Positions 13,531-20,983 of a stretch of DNA of 29,599 nucleotides are shown here, one piece after another. The notes under the pieces are model-generated. The model searched no databases. It was not told the origin of the DNA and saw only the letters and a program-made list of their open reading frames with translations. Source of the stretch: a virus. Position 1 is the first letter of the stretch. Each line of letters starts with the position of its first letter. The translations under genes and the position numbers were made by a program. The stretch lies in IMG/VR virus record IMGVR_UViG_3300048919_000253, positions 1 through 29,599 of that record; one strand, given 5' to 3'.

Positions 13531-15159
13531 TTGGCCGACAACAGCAACATTTGGACGAAGGTGGGCAGCGCGCTAGGCTTCTTGGCCGACGCTGCCGACA
13601 TGCCGCCCGAGACGATCGACCAGAGCGCCATGGACACGGCCAGCAGCGACGCGGCCGAGCTGATCCAGAAGGTTGCCCCCACCCAGACGATCGGCAGCGC
13701 CGCCGTGCAGCAGGTGGGCGGCATGGTGTTCACCGTGGAGCGCAACCCGCTCCTGGTGGGCGAAAAGCGATTCGATACCTACGACTTGATGCTGCGCAAC
13801 ACCACGATTGTGGCTGCCGGCGTCCGTCTGTTCCTGAACCTCCTCGCCCGCGCGGAATGGACCATCAACCCGGCCGAGGGCGAGGAGGACAACCCACGCG
13901 CCCAGGAGATTGCCGACCTCGCCTACGAAATGATGTTCGACATGAGCACGCCGTGGAGCACGGTGGTGCGAAAGCAGGCCATGTATCGATTCCAGGGCTT
14001 TGCCGTCCAGGAATGGACCGCGAAGAAGCGGGCCGATGGCGCGATCGGAATGCTGGACGTGGAAAATCGGCCCCAGCGCAGCATTTCCCGGTGGGACCTG
14101 GACCAATCCCAAACCGTCCAGGGCGTCTACCAGCGTGGCACCGACATGAAGGAGGTGCTGCTGCCGCGCGGCAAGATCATCTACAGCGTGGACGACACCC
14201 TCACCGACAACCCGGAGGGCCTGGGCCTCTACCGCCACCTGGCCGACACGGCGCATCGGCTCAAGAACTACCTGGACCTGGAGGAAATCGCCTACGAAAC
14301 CGACCTCCGGGGCATCCCTGTCGCGCGCGCACCGCTTGAGGAGCTGCGCCAAGAGGTGGACCAGGCCGGGCCAGCCGGATCGGACGCGCACGCGAAGGCG
14401 GAGGCCACGCGATCGGCCAAGCTCCAGCCGCTCAAAGACTTCATCACGCGCCACATTCGCAACAAGAAAATGGGCCTGCTGTTGCCGTCCGCCACCTACG
14501 TGTCCCAAGGCAACGACACCCAGACGCCCTCCTCCGTGCAGAAGTGGGGCCTGGAACTTCTCCAGGGCGACAGTCAGTCGATCGAAGCTATCGCCCAGGC
14601 CATCAACCGCCTGAACGCGGAAATGGCGCGGGTCCTGGGGTGTGAGCACCTTCTCTTGGGTGCCGACGGCTCCGGCAGCCTTGCCCTGGCCAAGTCCAAG
14701 GTGGGCACGTTCTACCTCACCGTGACTTCCACCCTGTCGGAGCTGGTAGAGGTGTTCGAGCGCGATTGGTTGATGCCACTGGCCGAGCTGAACGGATGGC
14801 CGCCGGAGCTGATCCCCTCGCTGGGCGTCCAGGACATTACCGACCAGGACGTGGCAGAGGTTGCCGACGTGCTGGCCAAGCTCGCCCAGGCCGGCGCGAC
14901 GATCCTGCCCAGCGATCCTGCCGTGGGCGAACTCTACGACAAGCTGGGCCTTACCCGGCCGCCCGAGGACGCCATGCAAATGGATGCCTCGTTGAACCCG
15001 CGCCGCAACGACCCGGTGGACCCGGAGAACGCCCAGGTGGCGAACCCCGACGAACAGGCCCAGGTGCAGAAGCGCCGCATGATTTGGTCTACCCGGTCGA
15101 AGGCGCGCCGGATCAAGGCCGACATTCGCAAGCGCGCCGAACTGCGAAAGGCGGCATGA
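13531..15159 (+). CDS. Portal protein (DUF935/Mu gp29-like)
   Basis: A 542-residue protein. I start it at the TTG at 13531 because AAGGAG lies ten bases upstream; the GTG at 13477 has no ribosome site. The portal forms the dodecameric ring at the capsid vertex through which DNA passes. The middle shows features of the DUF935 type: Phe-Asp-Thr-Tyr-Asp-Leu-Met-Leu-Arg, then Ala-Glu-Trp-Thr-Ile, a Pro-Arg-Gly-Lys-Ile-Ile-Tyr segment, and near residue 380 Leu-Leu-Leu-Gly-Ala-Asp-Gly-Ser-Gly-Ser followed by a long helix. The C terminus is highly basic. Its place between terminase and head morphogenesis genes fits. Confidence 0.85.
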   Translation: MADNSNIWTKVGSALGFLADAADMPPETIDQSAMDTASSDAAELIQKVAPTQTIGSAAVQQVGGMVFTVERNPLLVGEKRFDTYDLMLRNTTIVAAGVRLFLNLLARAEWTINPAEGEEDNPRAQEIADLAYEMMFDMSTPWSTVVRKQAMYRFQGFAVQEWTAKKRADGAIGMLDVENRPQRSISRWDLDQSQTVQGVYQRGTDMKEVLLPRGKIIYSVDDTLTDNPEGLGLYRHLADTAHRLKNYLDLEEIAYETDLRGIPVARAPLEELRQEVDQAGPAGSDAHAKAEATRSAKLQPLKDFITRHIRNKKMGLLLPSATYVSQGNDTQTPSSVQKWGLELLQGDSQSIEAIAQAINRLNAEMARVLGCEHLLLGADGSGSLALAKSKVGTFYLTVTSTLSELVEVFERDWLMPLAELNGWPPELIPSLGVQDITDQDVAEVADVLAKLAQAGATILPSDPAVGELYDKLGLTRPPEDAMQMDASLNPRRNDPVDPENAQVANPDEQAQVQKRRMIWSTRSKARRIKADIRKRAELRKAA

Positions 15160-15160
15160 C

Positions 15161-15709
15161 ATGGCCAGCGTGACGATCGGCACCCGCACCTATGACAGCT
15201 ACAGCAACGTGGATGACGCCGACGCCTATCTGGCGGCCGATGCCGTCCGCGCCGCCGCCTGGGCATTGCGCAATGCCGACGCCAAGGCGCGCGGCCTGGT
15301 GACGGCAACCCGCATCCTCCAGGGCTTGGCCTGGTGCGGCGAAGCCCCCAGCTTCACCGACACGCCTGGCGTGGTGGTGGACGTAACTGCGCTCCTGGCC
15401 GCCGATGGCCTGGCCAATCCGCGCGTGTTCCAGAATCCGGCAGGCACCCTGCCCAAAGGGGTGAAGACGGCCCAGGCCGGCAAAGCGTCGGTGGAGTTCT
15501 TTGGGCTGGTTGGCCAGGCAGCAACCCCCGCCATGGGCCTGCCCGAGGCGCTCTGGGCGATGCTCAAGAATGCCGGACTGGTGGGTTGCACGGCTGCTGT
15601 CACTCCCAACGACGGGCCGTTCGTGTCCGGGATCAGCAGCGGGGAATGCGACCGCTACCCCTATGGCGGCGTATTCTGGGACGATGATTGCCGGCGGGGG
15701 GGCTGCTAA
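15161..15709 (+). CDS. DnaT-like / head-tail connector-type protein
   Basis: A 182-residue protein starting two bases after the portal stop. The N terminus (Thr-Tyr-Asp-Ser-Tyr-x-x-Val-Asp-Asp-Ala-Asp-Ala-Tyr-Leu) and the following Ala/Arg-rich helices match the family usually annotated in phages as a putative DnaT-like ssDNA-binding protein, which in structural clusters is thought to act as a head-completion or adaptor protein. The C-terminal 30 residues are Cys/Gly/Asp-rich and unusual, with three Cys. The connector role is inferred from position. Confidence 0.6.
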   Translation: MASVTIGTRTYDSYSNVDDADAYLAADAVRAAAWALRNADAKARGLVTATRILQGLAWCGEAPSFTDTPGVVVDVTALLAADGLANPRVFQNPAGTLPKGVKTAQAGKASVEFFGLVGQAATPAMGLPEALWAMLKNAGLVGCTAAVTPNDGPFVSGISSGECDRYPYGGVFWDDDCRRGGC

Positions 15710-16111
15710 GTGGGCAATCCCATCATGGGCGTGGACATTGCCGGCATCATTGCCGACGTGTTCGGGGGCCAGCTCGCGGACGTGATCGTGACAAAGCGCA
15801 CGCGCGGCGCACGCGATCCCCAGGCTCTCACCGCCGGCCGCCCCGTCGTCCCCCAGGTGTTCGACGGCATCACGGGGTTCTGGGACGATTACACTGGCCT
15901 GCCGCCTGCTGGCATCGAGCTCAAGCTGGGCGATCGGCGCGCGGTTCTGATCGGTGACACTATCCCCGCCGGCCTTGTGGTGGAAAAGGACGACGCCATC
16001 ACAATCGAAGGGCAAACGCTGTTCATGGTGCAGCTCGAATCGCGGGACCCGGCTGCCGCTGTCTACGTCTACCAGTGCCGCGATCGGGGACCGGCCCAGC
16101 CGGGAGCGTAA
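15710..16111 (+). CDS. Putative neck/head-completion protein
   Basis: A 133-residue protein starting with GTG directly after the previous stop (TAAGTG), with a G-rich stretch about nine bases upstream; ATG at 15725 is an alternative. The second half is clearly beta-rich (alternating Val, Ile and Leu around Gly-Asp turns). In other phages a protein of this size and shape between the adaptor and the Mu F-like protein is a minor head or neck component. No motif proves this. Confidence 0.5.
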   Translation: MGNPIMGVDIAGIIADVFGGQLADVIVTKRTRGARDPQALTAGRPVVPQVFDGITGFWDDYTGLPPAGIELKLGDRRAVLIGDTIPAGLVVEKDDAITIEGQTLFMVQLESRDPAAAVYVYQCRDRGPAQPGA

Positions 16112-16114
16112 GAC

Positions 16115-17086
16115 GTGGCCGACTATGTGGACGATCCCGCCAAGCGACTGAACGACTTGCTGGACCAGCAGGAGGTGCGTATTGCCACCGTGTTCCGCAC
16201 GGCGATAGCTGCGCTCAAAGACGAAGTGGACCTGGACGAACTCGCGGACCTGATCCAGCAAGGCCGCCTGGAGGAAGCCTTGGGCCGGCTCCAGGAGGCA
16301 GCCGACAAGGTGAGCATTGCGACCAATGTGGCCTTTGTCACTGCCGGCCAGTCCACTGCGCAGCTTCTCGCCACCGCCAATGTTGGTCGACTCGTGTTCG
16401 ACCAGGTGAATGTGCGCGCCGTTGCCGCAATGCAGGCGAACCGCCTGGAGACGGTGCGCGAGTTCACGGCCGAACAGCGCCGCGCGACCAGCGCCGCCCT
16501 GGTGTCTGGGGTAGAAGCCGGGATCAACCCACGCGACCAGGCCCGCAACTTTCGCGACAGCATCGGCTTGACGGAGAACCAATGGCGCGCCGTCGCCAAC
16601 TATCGCACTGCCCTGGAGCGTGTCGGATCAGACCCGGAAGCCCAAGCGGTGGCGCTCGGCCGCGCGCTGCGCGATCGGCGCGGGGACGCTCAAGTGAACC
16701 GCGCGATTCGCGATGGCAAGCCGATCCCCAAGGAAAAGGTGGACTGGCTGGTAGAGCGTTATACCGCCCGCTACGTGAAATATCGTGCGGAGGTGATCGG
16801 CCGGACAGAGGCGCTGCGCGCTGTCCACCAGGGCACGGAGGAAATGTATGCCCAGGCGATCGAAAACGGGGAGCTGCGCGCCGAACAGATCGAGCGCAAA
16901 TGGGTGACGCGCCTGGATGGCCGGGAGCGGCGAACCCATAAATTCCTGTCTGGGCAAAAGCGGGGTTGGGGTGAGCCGTTCGTGACGGAGCATGGCACCA
17001 TTCGCTACCCCGGCGATCCCGACGCCCCAGCCTCCGAAGTCATCCAGTGCCGTTGCGCCCTCGCCACGCGGATTAAACTGCGCTGA
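16115..17086 (+). CDS. Phage Mu F-like head morphogenesis protein
   Basis: A 323-residue protein starting at GTG with GGAG upstream. The N-terminal two thirds are helical. The C terminus carries the conserved end of the Mu F/SPP1 gp7 family: Arg-Thr-Glu-Ala around residues 229-232, Trp-Val-Thr-Arg-Leu-Asp-Gly-Arg-Glu-Arg-x-x-His, then Tyr-Pro-Gly-Asp-Pro...Ala and Gln-Cys-Arg-Cys before the end. Family members are minor capsid proteins, bound to the portal, needed for head assembly and in some phages for DNA exit. There is no extra ADP-ribosyltransferase or peptidase domain. Confidence 0.88.
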   Translation: MADYVDDPAKRLNDLLDQQEVRIATVFRTAIAALKDEVDLDELADLIQQGRLEEALGRLQEAADKVSIATNVAFVTAGQSTAQLLATANVGRLVFDQVNVRAVAAMQANRLETVREFTAEQRRATSAALVSGVEAGINPRDQARNFRDSIGLTENQWRAVANYRTALERVGSDPEAQAVALGRALRDRRGDAQVNRAIRDGKPIPKEKVDWLVERYTARYVKYRAEVIGRTEALRAVHQGTEEMYAQAIENGELRAEQIERKWVTRLDGRERRTHKFLSGQKRGWGEPFVTEHGTIRYPGDPDAPASEVIQCRCALATRIKLR

Positions 17087-17214
17087 AACGCGCCCACTAT
17101 CCCCCGTGCGCAACTCGCGATATATGGATGGACAAGCGGTCCAGACGCACAAGCGCAGACAGCCCTCCGCCAAGTCGAAAACAATGGCCTGGAAACAGGC
17201 GCGGAGACTGAACC

Positions 17215-17673
17215 TTGGCGACTGTTGCAACCTCGCAAATCCTCAAAGTGGACGTGTCGCACGGCCTGGTGTTCGGCTTTGCCATCGTGTCGAAAGTCAA
17301 GAATGACGCGGGCGAGCTGGAGGACTATTACGACCTGAACGTGGACCATGCCGGCCCGCACGCCGGCAAGCGCGTGCCCGAGAACATCACGGAGGAGGCC
17401 ATGTTCAAGGCTGCCGTGGATGCGGCCAGCCAGGGCGTGCAAATGGCCGGCAACGACATGCACCAGGGGGACGACACCGGCACGTTCTACTTCATGTTCC
17501 CCCTCACCACCGAAATTGCCAAGGCCCTGGAAATCGACACGCCGCGCACGGGGTTGCTGGTGGCCTACAAGCCGGAGCCGGACGTGCTCGCGAAGTTCCA
17601 GGATGGAACCTACACCGGGTTCAGCATGGAGGGCGCGCGGGTGACTTTTGAGGAGGACGACGATGGCAATTAA
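17215..17673 (+). CDS. XkdF-like prohead serine protease
   Basis: A 152-residue protein starting at TTG, with GGAG nine bases upstream. It matches the XkdF/Peptidase S78_2 layout: an opening hydrophobic strand (Gly-Leu-Val-Phe-Gly-Phe-Ala-Ile-Val), a helix leading to Met-His83 (likely catalytic His), then Gly-Leu-Leu-Val-Ala-Tyr-Lys and finally Thr-Gly-Phe-Ser137-Met-Glu-Gly (likely catalytic Ser). Such proteases mature the prohead by cutting scaffold and capsid N termini. It overlaps the scaffold gene by 11 bases. A 128-base gap with an ATATATGGA element precedes it. Confidence 0.75.
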   Translation: MATVATSQILKVDVSHGLVFGFAIVSKVKNDAGELEDYYDLNVDHAGPHAGKRVPENITEEAMFKAAVDAASQGVQMAGNDMHQGDDTGTFYFMFPLTTEIAKALEIDTPRTGLLVAYKPEPDVLAKFQDGTYTGFSMEGARVTFEEDDDGN

Positions 17674-18916
17674 GCGCCGCCTTACCGCGATCCGCCTGGA
17701 CAAGATTGCCGCCGTCGATCGGCCATGCCAGCAGCACGCCACCGTGGCGATTATCAAGCGAGCGCCCCAGGGCGAGGTGCCGCCGGCTATTGCCAAAAAG
17801 ACGTTCCAGGAGGCACTGCAAGCCCAGCTCGTAAGCGAGAAAATCAGCGAAACATTCTGGCGCGCTTTCGAGAACCAATGGGCCGTGCGGGATGCTTTCC
17901 GGTGCGCCCTCACCGATGAAATTGCCGAAGGTGGCGACGGTTCGGAAGCCGTGAGTGGCTTCACCGACGCCATGCAACAGATTGCCTCGCTGGCTGCCGG
18001 TGCAGCCCGCGAAGCTGCCAACACTGACGACGCCACGCTGGAAGCTGCCGTCGAAAGTGCCGTGTCCAAATGGCTACAGCAGGAGAAGCCGACCATGAAG
18101 AAGTTCACCACCCTGGCGGCCCTCTCGGCTGCCGTTTCGTCGTTCGCTGTCGCGAAGTCCACCGCCCAGGACGCGCAGGACATTCTCGATTCGGCCGAGG
18201 GCCTGGGCGAAGCCGGCCTGGCGCTTCTGCCGGCCGATGGCCCGATCGCCAAGCGTGGGCCGGTCGCCAACACCGAAGTGGACTTGCTCAAGCGCCAGGT
18301 CGCCGTGCTGTCCATGCCGTCCGACGTGCGCAAGCACTTCGACGGCCTGGGCGCGGACGCCCAGACGGCCTTCCTGGCGAAGTCGGCCGATGCCCAGAAG
18401 GCCGAGGTGGAGGCTGCCAACGCCACCGATCCCGTGGTCTACAAGTGCGCCGATGGCACCGAAATCCGCAAGTCGGATGGTGCAGCGGCGCTCATGTTCG
18501 CCAAGAAGTTCGACGCCCAGGAAGGCAAGATCGCCAAGCTGGAAAGCCAGGTGGGCGAGGACAGCATCAAGAAGCGCGCGGCCGAGTTCACCAATCTGCC
18601 GAACGCGGAAGGGATCGTGAAGGCGGCCGACCTCATGCCGGAGGGCGAACGCGCCGGCTACCTGGATGCGATGCGCGCCGCGAACAAGGCGGCGACTCCG
18701 CGCTTCCAGCGCCTGGGCAATGCTGGCGGCGGCGCGTCGATCGAAAAGGGCGCGGACGATCCCGAAACCCGCATGGGCGCGATCGTCAAGCGGTTCCGCG
18801 ATGCCGACCCGGCGCTTTCGGAAGCCGCTGCCGTCGTGAAGGCGGCAGCGACGGCCGAATACCAGGAGGCCTACCGCGAATCGGTGGCCCACCAGCTCCC
18901 CGGCGAGGCCCAGTAA
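17663..18916 (+). CDS. Capsid assembly scaffold with XkdF-type N terminus
   Basis: A 417-residue protein whose ATG has GGAGG seven bases upstream, within the end of the protease gene. Residues 9-33 (Ala-Ile-Arg-Leu-Asp-x-Ile-Ala-Ala-Val-Asp-Arg-Pro...Val-Ala-Ile-Ile-Lys-Arg) match the segment commonly next to XkdF-type proteases. The rest is charged, Ala/Glu/Lys-rich and probably coiled coil, with many long helices, as expected for an internal scaffold removed before packaging. An in-frame ATG at 18095 with its own ribosome site may give a shorter scaffold-only product. Confidence 0.7.
   Translation: MAIKRRLTAIRLDKIAAVDRPCQQHATVAIIKRAPQGEVPPAIAKKTFQEALQAQLVSEKISETFWRAFENQWAVRDAFRCALTDEIAEGGDGSEAVSGFTDAMQQIASLAAGAAREAANTDDATLEAAVESAVSKWLQQEKPTMKKFTTLAALSAAVSSFAVAKSTAQDAQDILDSAEGLGEAGLALLPADGPIAKRGPVANTEVDLLKRQVAVLSMPSDVRKHFDGLGADAQTAFLAKSADAQKAEVEAANATDPVVYKCADGTEIRKSDGAAALMFAKKFDAQEGKIAKLESQVGEDSIKKRAAEFTNLPNAEGIVKAADLMPEGERAGYLDAMRAANKAATPRFQRLGNAGGGASIEKGADDPETRMGAIVKRFRDADPALSEAAAVVKAAATAEYQEAYRESVAHQLPGEAQ
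18095..18916 (+). CDS. Possible nested scaffold from internal start
   Basis: An in-frame ATG at 18095 inside the 417-residue scaffold gene is preceded nine bases earlier by AGGAG (18081-18085). It would give a 273-residue protein identical to the C-terminal two thirds, without the XkdF-type N terminus. The lambda C/Nu3 pair is the classic precedent for a nested scaffold. The product's first 20 residues resemble a signal peptide by chance (Lys-Lys, then hydrophobic), which I do not think is meaningful in this position. Confidence 0.5.
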   Translation: MKKFTTLAALSAAVSSFAVAKSTAQDAQDILDSAEGLGEAGLALLPADGPIAKRGPVANTEVDLLKRQVAVLSMPSDVRKHFDGLGADAQTAFLAKSADAQKAEVEAANATDPVVYKCADGTEIRKSDGAAALMFAKKFDAQEGKIAKLESQVGEDSIKKRAAEFTNLPNAEGIVKAADLMPEGERAGYLDAMRAANKAATPRFQRLGNAGGGASIEKGADDPETRMGAIVKRFRDADPALSEAAAVVKAAATAEYQEAYRESVAHQLPGEAQ

Positions 18917-18954
18917 GCCGACCCACGTTCCCGGCCTCAACAGGAGTTTGACCA

Positions 18955-19404
18955 ATGGCCATGTTCGAATCGATCAAGCCCCAGAGCTGCCGCGTCCAGG
19001 TGACCAACGGTGTCGCCGCAGCTCTGCCCAACCGCTTCTGCCGCGCTGTCGTGAATGGCGCGGTGGACGACCTCGTGGAAACTCACGTGCCGGGCGCTGC
19101 CGGCGCACCGGCCCAGGGTGTCCTGGCCATGCGCGCCACCAGCATCAACACCCGCGCGGACGAAACCTTCCTGGCCACCACCAGCTATGTGCGCCCCGAT
19201 GGGTGCGAAGCGACGATCGAACTGGGCGAGGCTGTCACCCAGCGCGGTGCCGCGCTGCGCATCGGTGGCAACAGCACCGAAGTGGACGGCGCGGCCTATC
19301 TGGCGGACGCATCGGGCGATTACATCGTCGGCTATGCCAAGGAAGTCGGTGTCGTCGGCCAGATTATCCGGTTCGAGTTCATCAACGCCGGCCTGGTGCC
19401 GTAA
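18955..19404 (+). CDS. Capsid decoration protein (DUF2190-like)
   Basis: A 149-residue protein with CAGGAG upstream; the second Met at 18961 is also possible. It is beta-rich with many Gly, Val, Ala and Thr. The stretches Ala-Val-Thr-Gln-Arg-Gly, Asp-Tyr-Ile-Val-Gly-Tyr-Ala and Ile-Arg-Phe-Glu-Phe-Ile-Asn match the DUF2190 type of head decoration protein, which sits on the capsid surface and stabilises it after expansion. Its position between scaffold and major capsid protein is standard. Confidence 0.7.
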   Translation: MAMFESIKPQSCRVQVTNGVAAALPNRFCRAVVNGAVDDLVETHVPGAAGAPAQGVLAMRATSINTRADETFLATTSYVRPDGCEATIELGEAVTQRGAALRIGGNSTEVDGAAYLADASGDYIVGYAKEVGVVGQIIRFEFINAGLVP

Positions 19405-19463
19405 CCCACCCAACCCTTTCCCGAAGTCGCGCCGGGCGCGCGCCAAATTGAGGAGTCAAGACA

Positions 19464-20492
19464 ATGCCCATGATTAGCCCGACGCCCGGCGACGTTCACG
19501 TCAATGGCACCCTGACCAACCTGTCGCTGGCCTACATGCAGAGCGAGGCCAATTTCGTCGCTGATCGCGTTTTCCCGAACGTGCCGGTGACAAAGCAGAG
19601 CGACATTTACTGGGTGTGGCCGCGTGACGCCTGGAACCGCGACGAAATGAAGCACCGCGCACCCGGTGCGGAATCGGCCGGCACCAATTTCGAGGTGGCG
19701 CAGGCCCCGTATTATGCGCCGGTGCAGGCGATCCACCACGACATCCCCGACCAGGTGATGGCGAACGCGGACAACCCTCTGGCCTATGACACGGCAGCCA
19801 CCAACCTGGTGAGCCGCAAGGCGCTCATTCGCCGCGAATCGTCCTGGATCAGCAACTATTTCGTGCTGGCCAAGTGGACACTGGGCAGCATCGGCGGCTC
19901 GGCCCGCTCCTCCAGCTACAACCCGGCCGACAGCTCCAGCTCGAACGCCAACCGCACGTTGCTCTACTGGAACAACGCCGCATCCACGCCGATCGAAGAC
20001 ATGCGCCGCGCAATGACCTATGTGCAGCTTCGCTCGGGCGGCTTCCGCCCCAACAAGCTCACCCTGGCCCGCCCGGTTGCAGACGTGCTGTTCGATCACC
20101 CGGCGGTGATCTCGCGCCTGCCCACCGGCACCGCAGACCAGCCCGTGACCGCAAACGAGCGCACGCTTGCCGCAATCCTGGGCCTGGATGAGGTGCTCAT
20201 CATGGACGGGATCGTGAACGCGGCGAAGGAAGGGCTGGCCGAAAGCAACCAGTTCTATGGTGGCAAGTCGGCCCTGCTGACCTATTCGCCGGCCCAGCCC
20301 ACGCTCATGACGCCCAGCGCCGGCTACACGTTTTCGTGGACTGGCTACCTGGGGATGACCCAGAACGGCACCCGCATCAAGCGGTTCTACCTGTCCAAGG
20401 AAGCCAGCACGCGCGTCGAAGCGGAGGTGGCGTTCGATCAGAAGTTGACCGGCACCGACCTGGGCTTCTTCTTCGACAACATCATTCAGTAA
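19464..20492 (+). CDS. Major capsid protein
   Basis: A 342-residue protein with a strong ribosome site (TTGAGGAG). It follows scaffold and decoration genes and is followed by tandem hairpins, as expected for a highly expressed major capsid gene. It has the expected mixed alpha/beta composition (Phe-Val-Ala-Asp-Arg-Val-Phe-Pro near the N terminus; Tyr-Leu-Gly and Gly-Phe-Phe-Phe-Asp near the C terminus) typical of the Mu-type/GTA-related branch of HK97-fold capsids. The HK97 fold is inferred from family knowledge, not shown directly. Confidence 0.85.
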   Translation: MPMISPTPGDVHVNGTLTNLSLAYMQSEANFVADRVFPNVPVTKQSDIYWVWPRDAWNRDEMKHRAPGAESAGTNFEVAQAPYYAPVQAIHHDIPDQVMANADNPLAYDTAATNLVSRKALIRRESSWISNYFVLAKWTLGSIGGSARSSSYNPADSSSSNANRTLLYWNNAASTPIEDMRRAMTYVQLRSGGFRPNKLTLARPVADVLFDHPAVISRLPTGTADQPVTANERTLAAILGLDEVLIMDGIVNAAKEGLAESNQFYGGKSALLTYSPAQPTLMTPSAGYTFSWTGYLGMTQNGTRIKRFYLSKEASTRVEAEVAFDQKLTGTDLGFFFDNIIQ

Positions 20493-20508
20493 CCGGGCGT
20501 CCCCCGGT
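20492..20508 (+). other. First hairpin after major capsid gene
   Basis: ACCGGG (20492-20497) pairs with CCCGGT (20503-20508) over a five-base loop, starting on the last base of the capsid stop codon. No strong T run follows. It lies ten bases before the stronger stem at 20519. Confidence 0.4.
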
Positions 20509-20518
20509 AGTTTGTAGG

Positions 20519-20547
20519 CGGCCCGGCTTGAAAGAGCCGGGCCGTTT
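20519..20547 (+). terminator. Intrinsic terminator after major capsid gene
   Basis: CGGCCCGGCT (20519-20528) pairs perfectly with AGCCGGGCCG (20535-20544) over a six-base loop, followed by TTT. This is the strongest terminator-like stem in the window and would separate the head genes from the HNH gene and neck/tail genes. Confidence 0.7.
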
Positions 20548-20562
20548 GCGCATCAAGCGGAT

Positions 20563-20973
20563 ATGGAAAAGCAGAGATACCGCCGCGTTGAACCAGACAC
20601 CGTTCAAGGGCTTTGCCTGAAATGTGGGGAACGGCCACAACGCAAAAAGGGAATGACCGCCCGTGGCCAGGCATATAGCAACCTATGCGGAAGGTGCAGC
20701 CATGAGCGCAACCCGATGCCGCCAGATCGCGCTAAAAGGCGGTGGGCTAAGGAAGGCCGTCACGCCTCCGATTATAGAGCCACAAAAGGGCCAGTGTGTG
20801 AAAGATGCGGCTTTGTCCCAGAAGATGCCTGCCAGCTCGACGTGGACCATAAGGACGGCAATTCTGCGAACCACGATCGCCAAAATTTGCAAACTCTATG
20901 CGCCAACTGTCACCGCCTGAAAACCAAGCGTAACCGCGACGGCTATTATGCTATAGATCGCCGCAAGAAATAG
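20563..20973 (+). CDS. Free-standing HNH endonuclease
   Basis: A 136-residue protein. Cys18-x-x-Cys21 with Cys42-x-x-Cys45 form a likely N-terminal zinc finger. Cys79-x-x-Cys82 and Cys113-x-x-Cys116 form the second metal site bracketing the HNH core: Asp95-His96, Asn108 and His117 in Cys-x-x-Cys-His-Arg-Leu-Lys. It is more AT-rich than its neighbours and sits between the capsid terminator and the next gene, as mobile homing-type HNH genes often do. It could instead be a packaging HNH, but those usually lie beside terminase. Confidence 0.85.
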   Translation: MEKQRYRRVEPDTVQGLCLKCGERPQRKKGMTARGQAYSNLCGRCSHERNPMPPDRAKRRWAKEGRHASDYRATKGPVCERCGFVPEDACQLDVDHKDGNSANHDRQNLQTLCANCHRLKTKRNRDGYYAIDRRKK

Positions 20974-20983
20974 GAGACTTCCA

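Noticed and set aside
13573-15189. 538-residue open frame on the minus strand opposite the portal gene
   Set aside because: It is a mirror of a clearly coding plus-strand gene in GC-rich DNA, has a low-complexity His/Gly/Leu/Val composition and no ribosome site. Similar long minus frames at 94-1155, 15113-16582, 17005-18426, 26740-28101 and 28221-29369 were rejected for the same reason.
17117-17306. Small plus-strand frame crossing the start of the protease gene
   Set aside because: It continues out of frame into the protease, has a basic random-like composition, and lacks a good ribosome site. The TTG at 17215 with GGAG upstream is the better explanation.
18095-18160. Signal peptide at the internal scaffold start
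   Set aside because: The Lys-Lys plus hydrophobic run is weak, interrupted by Ser/Thr, and lies within a scaffold that should act in the cytoplasm.
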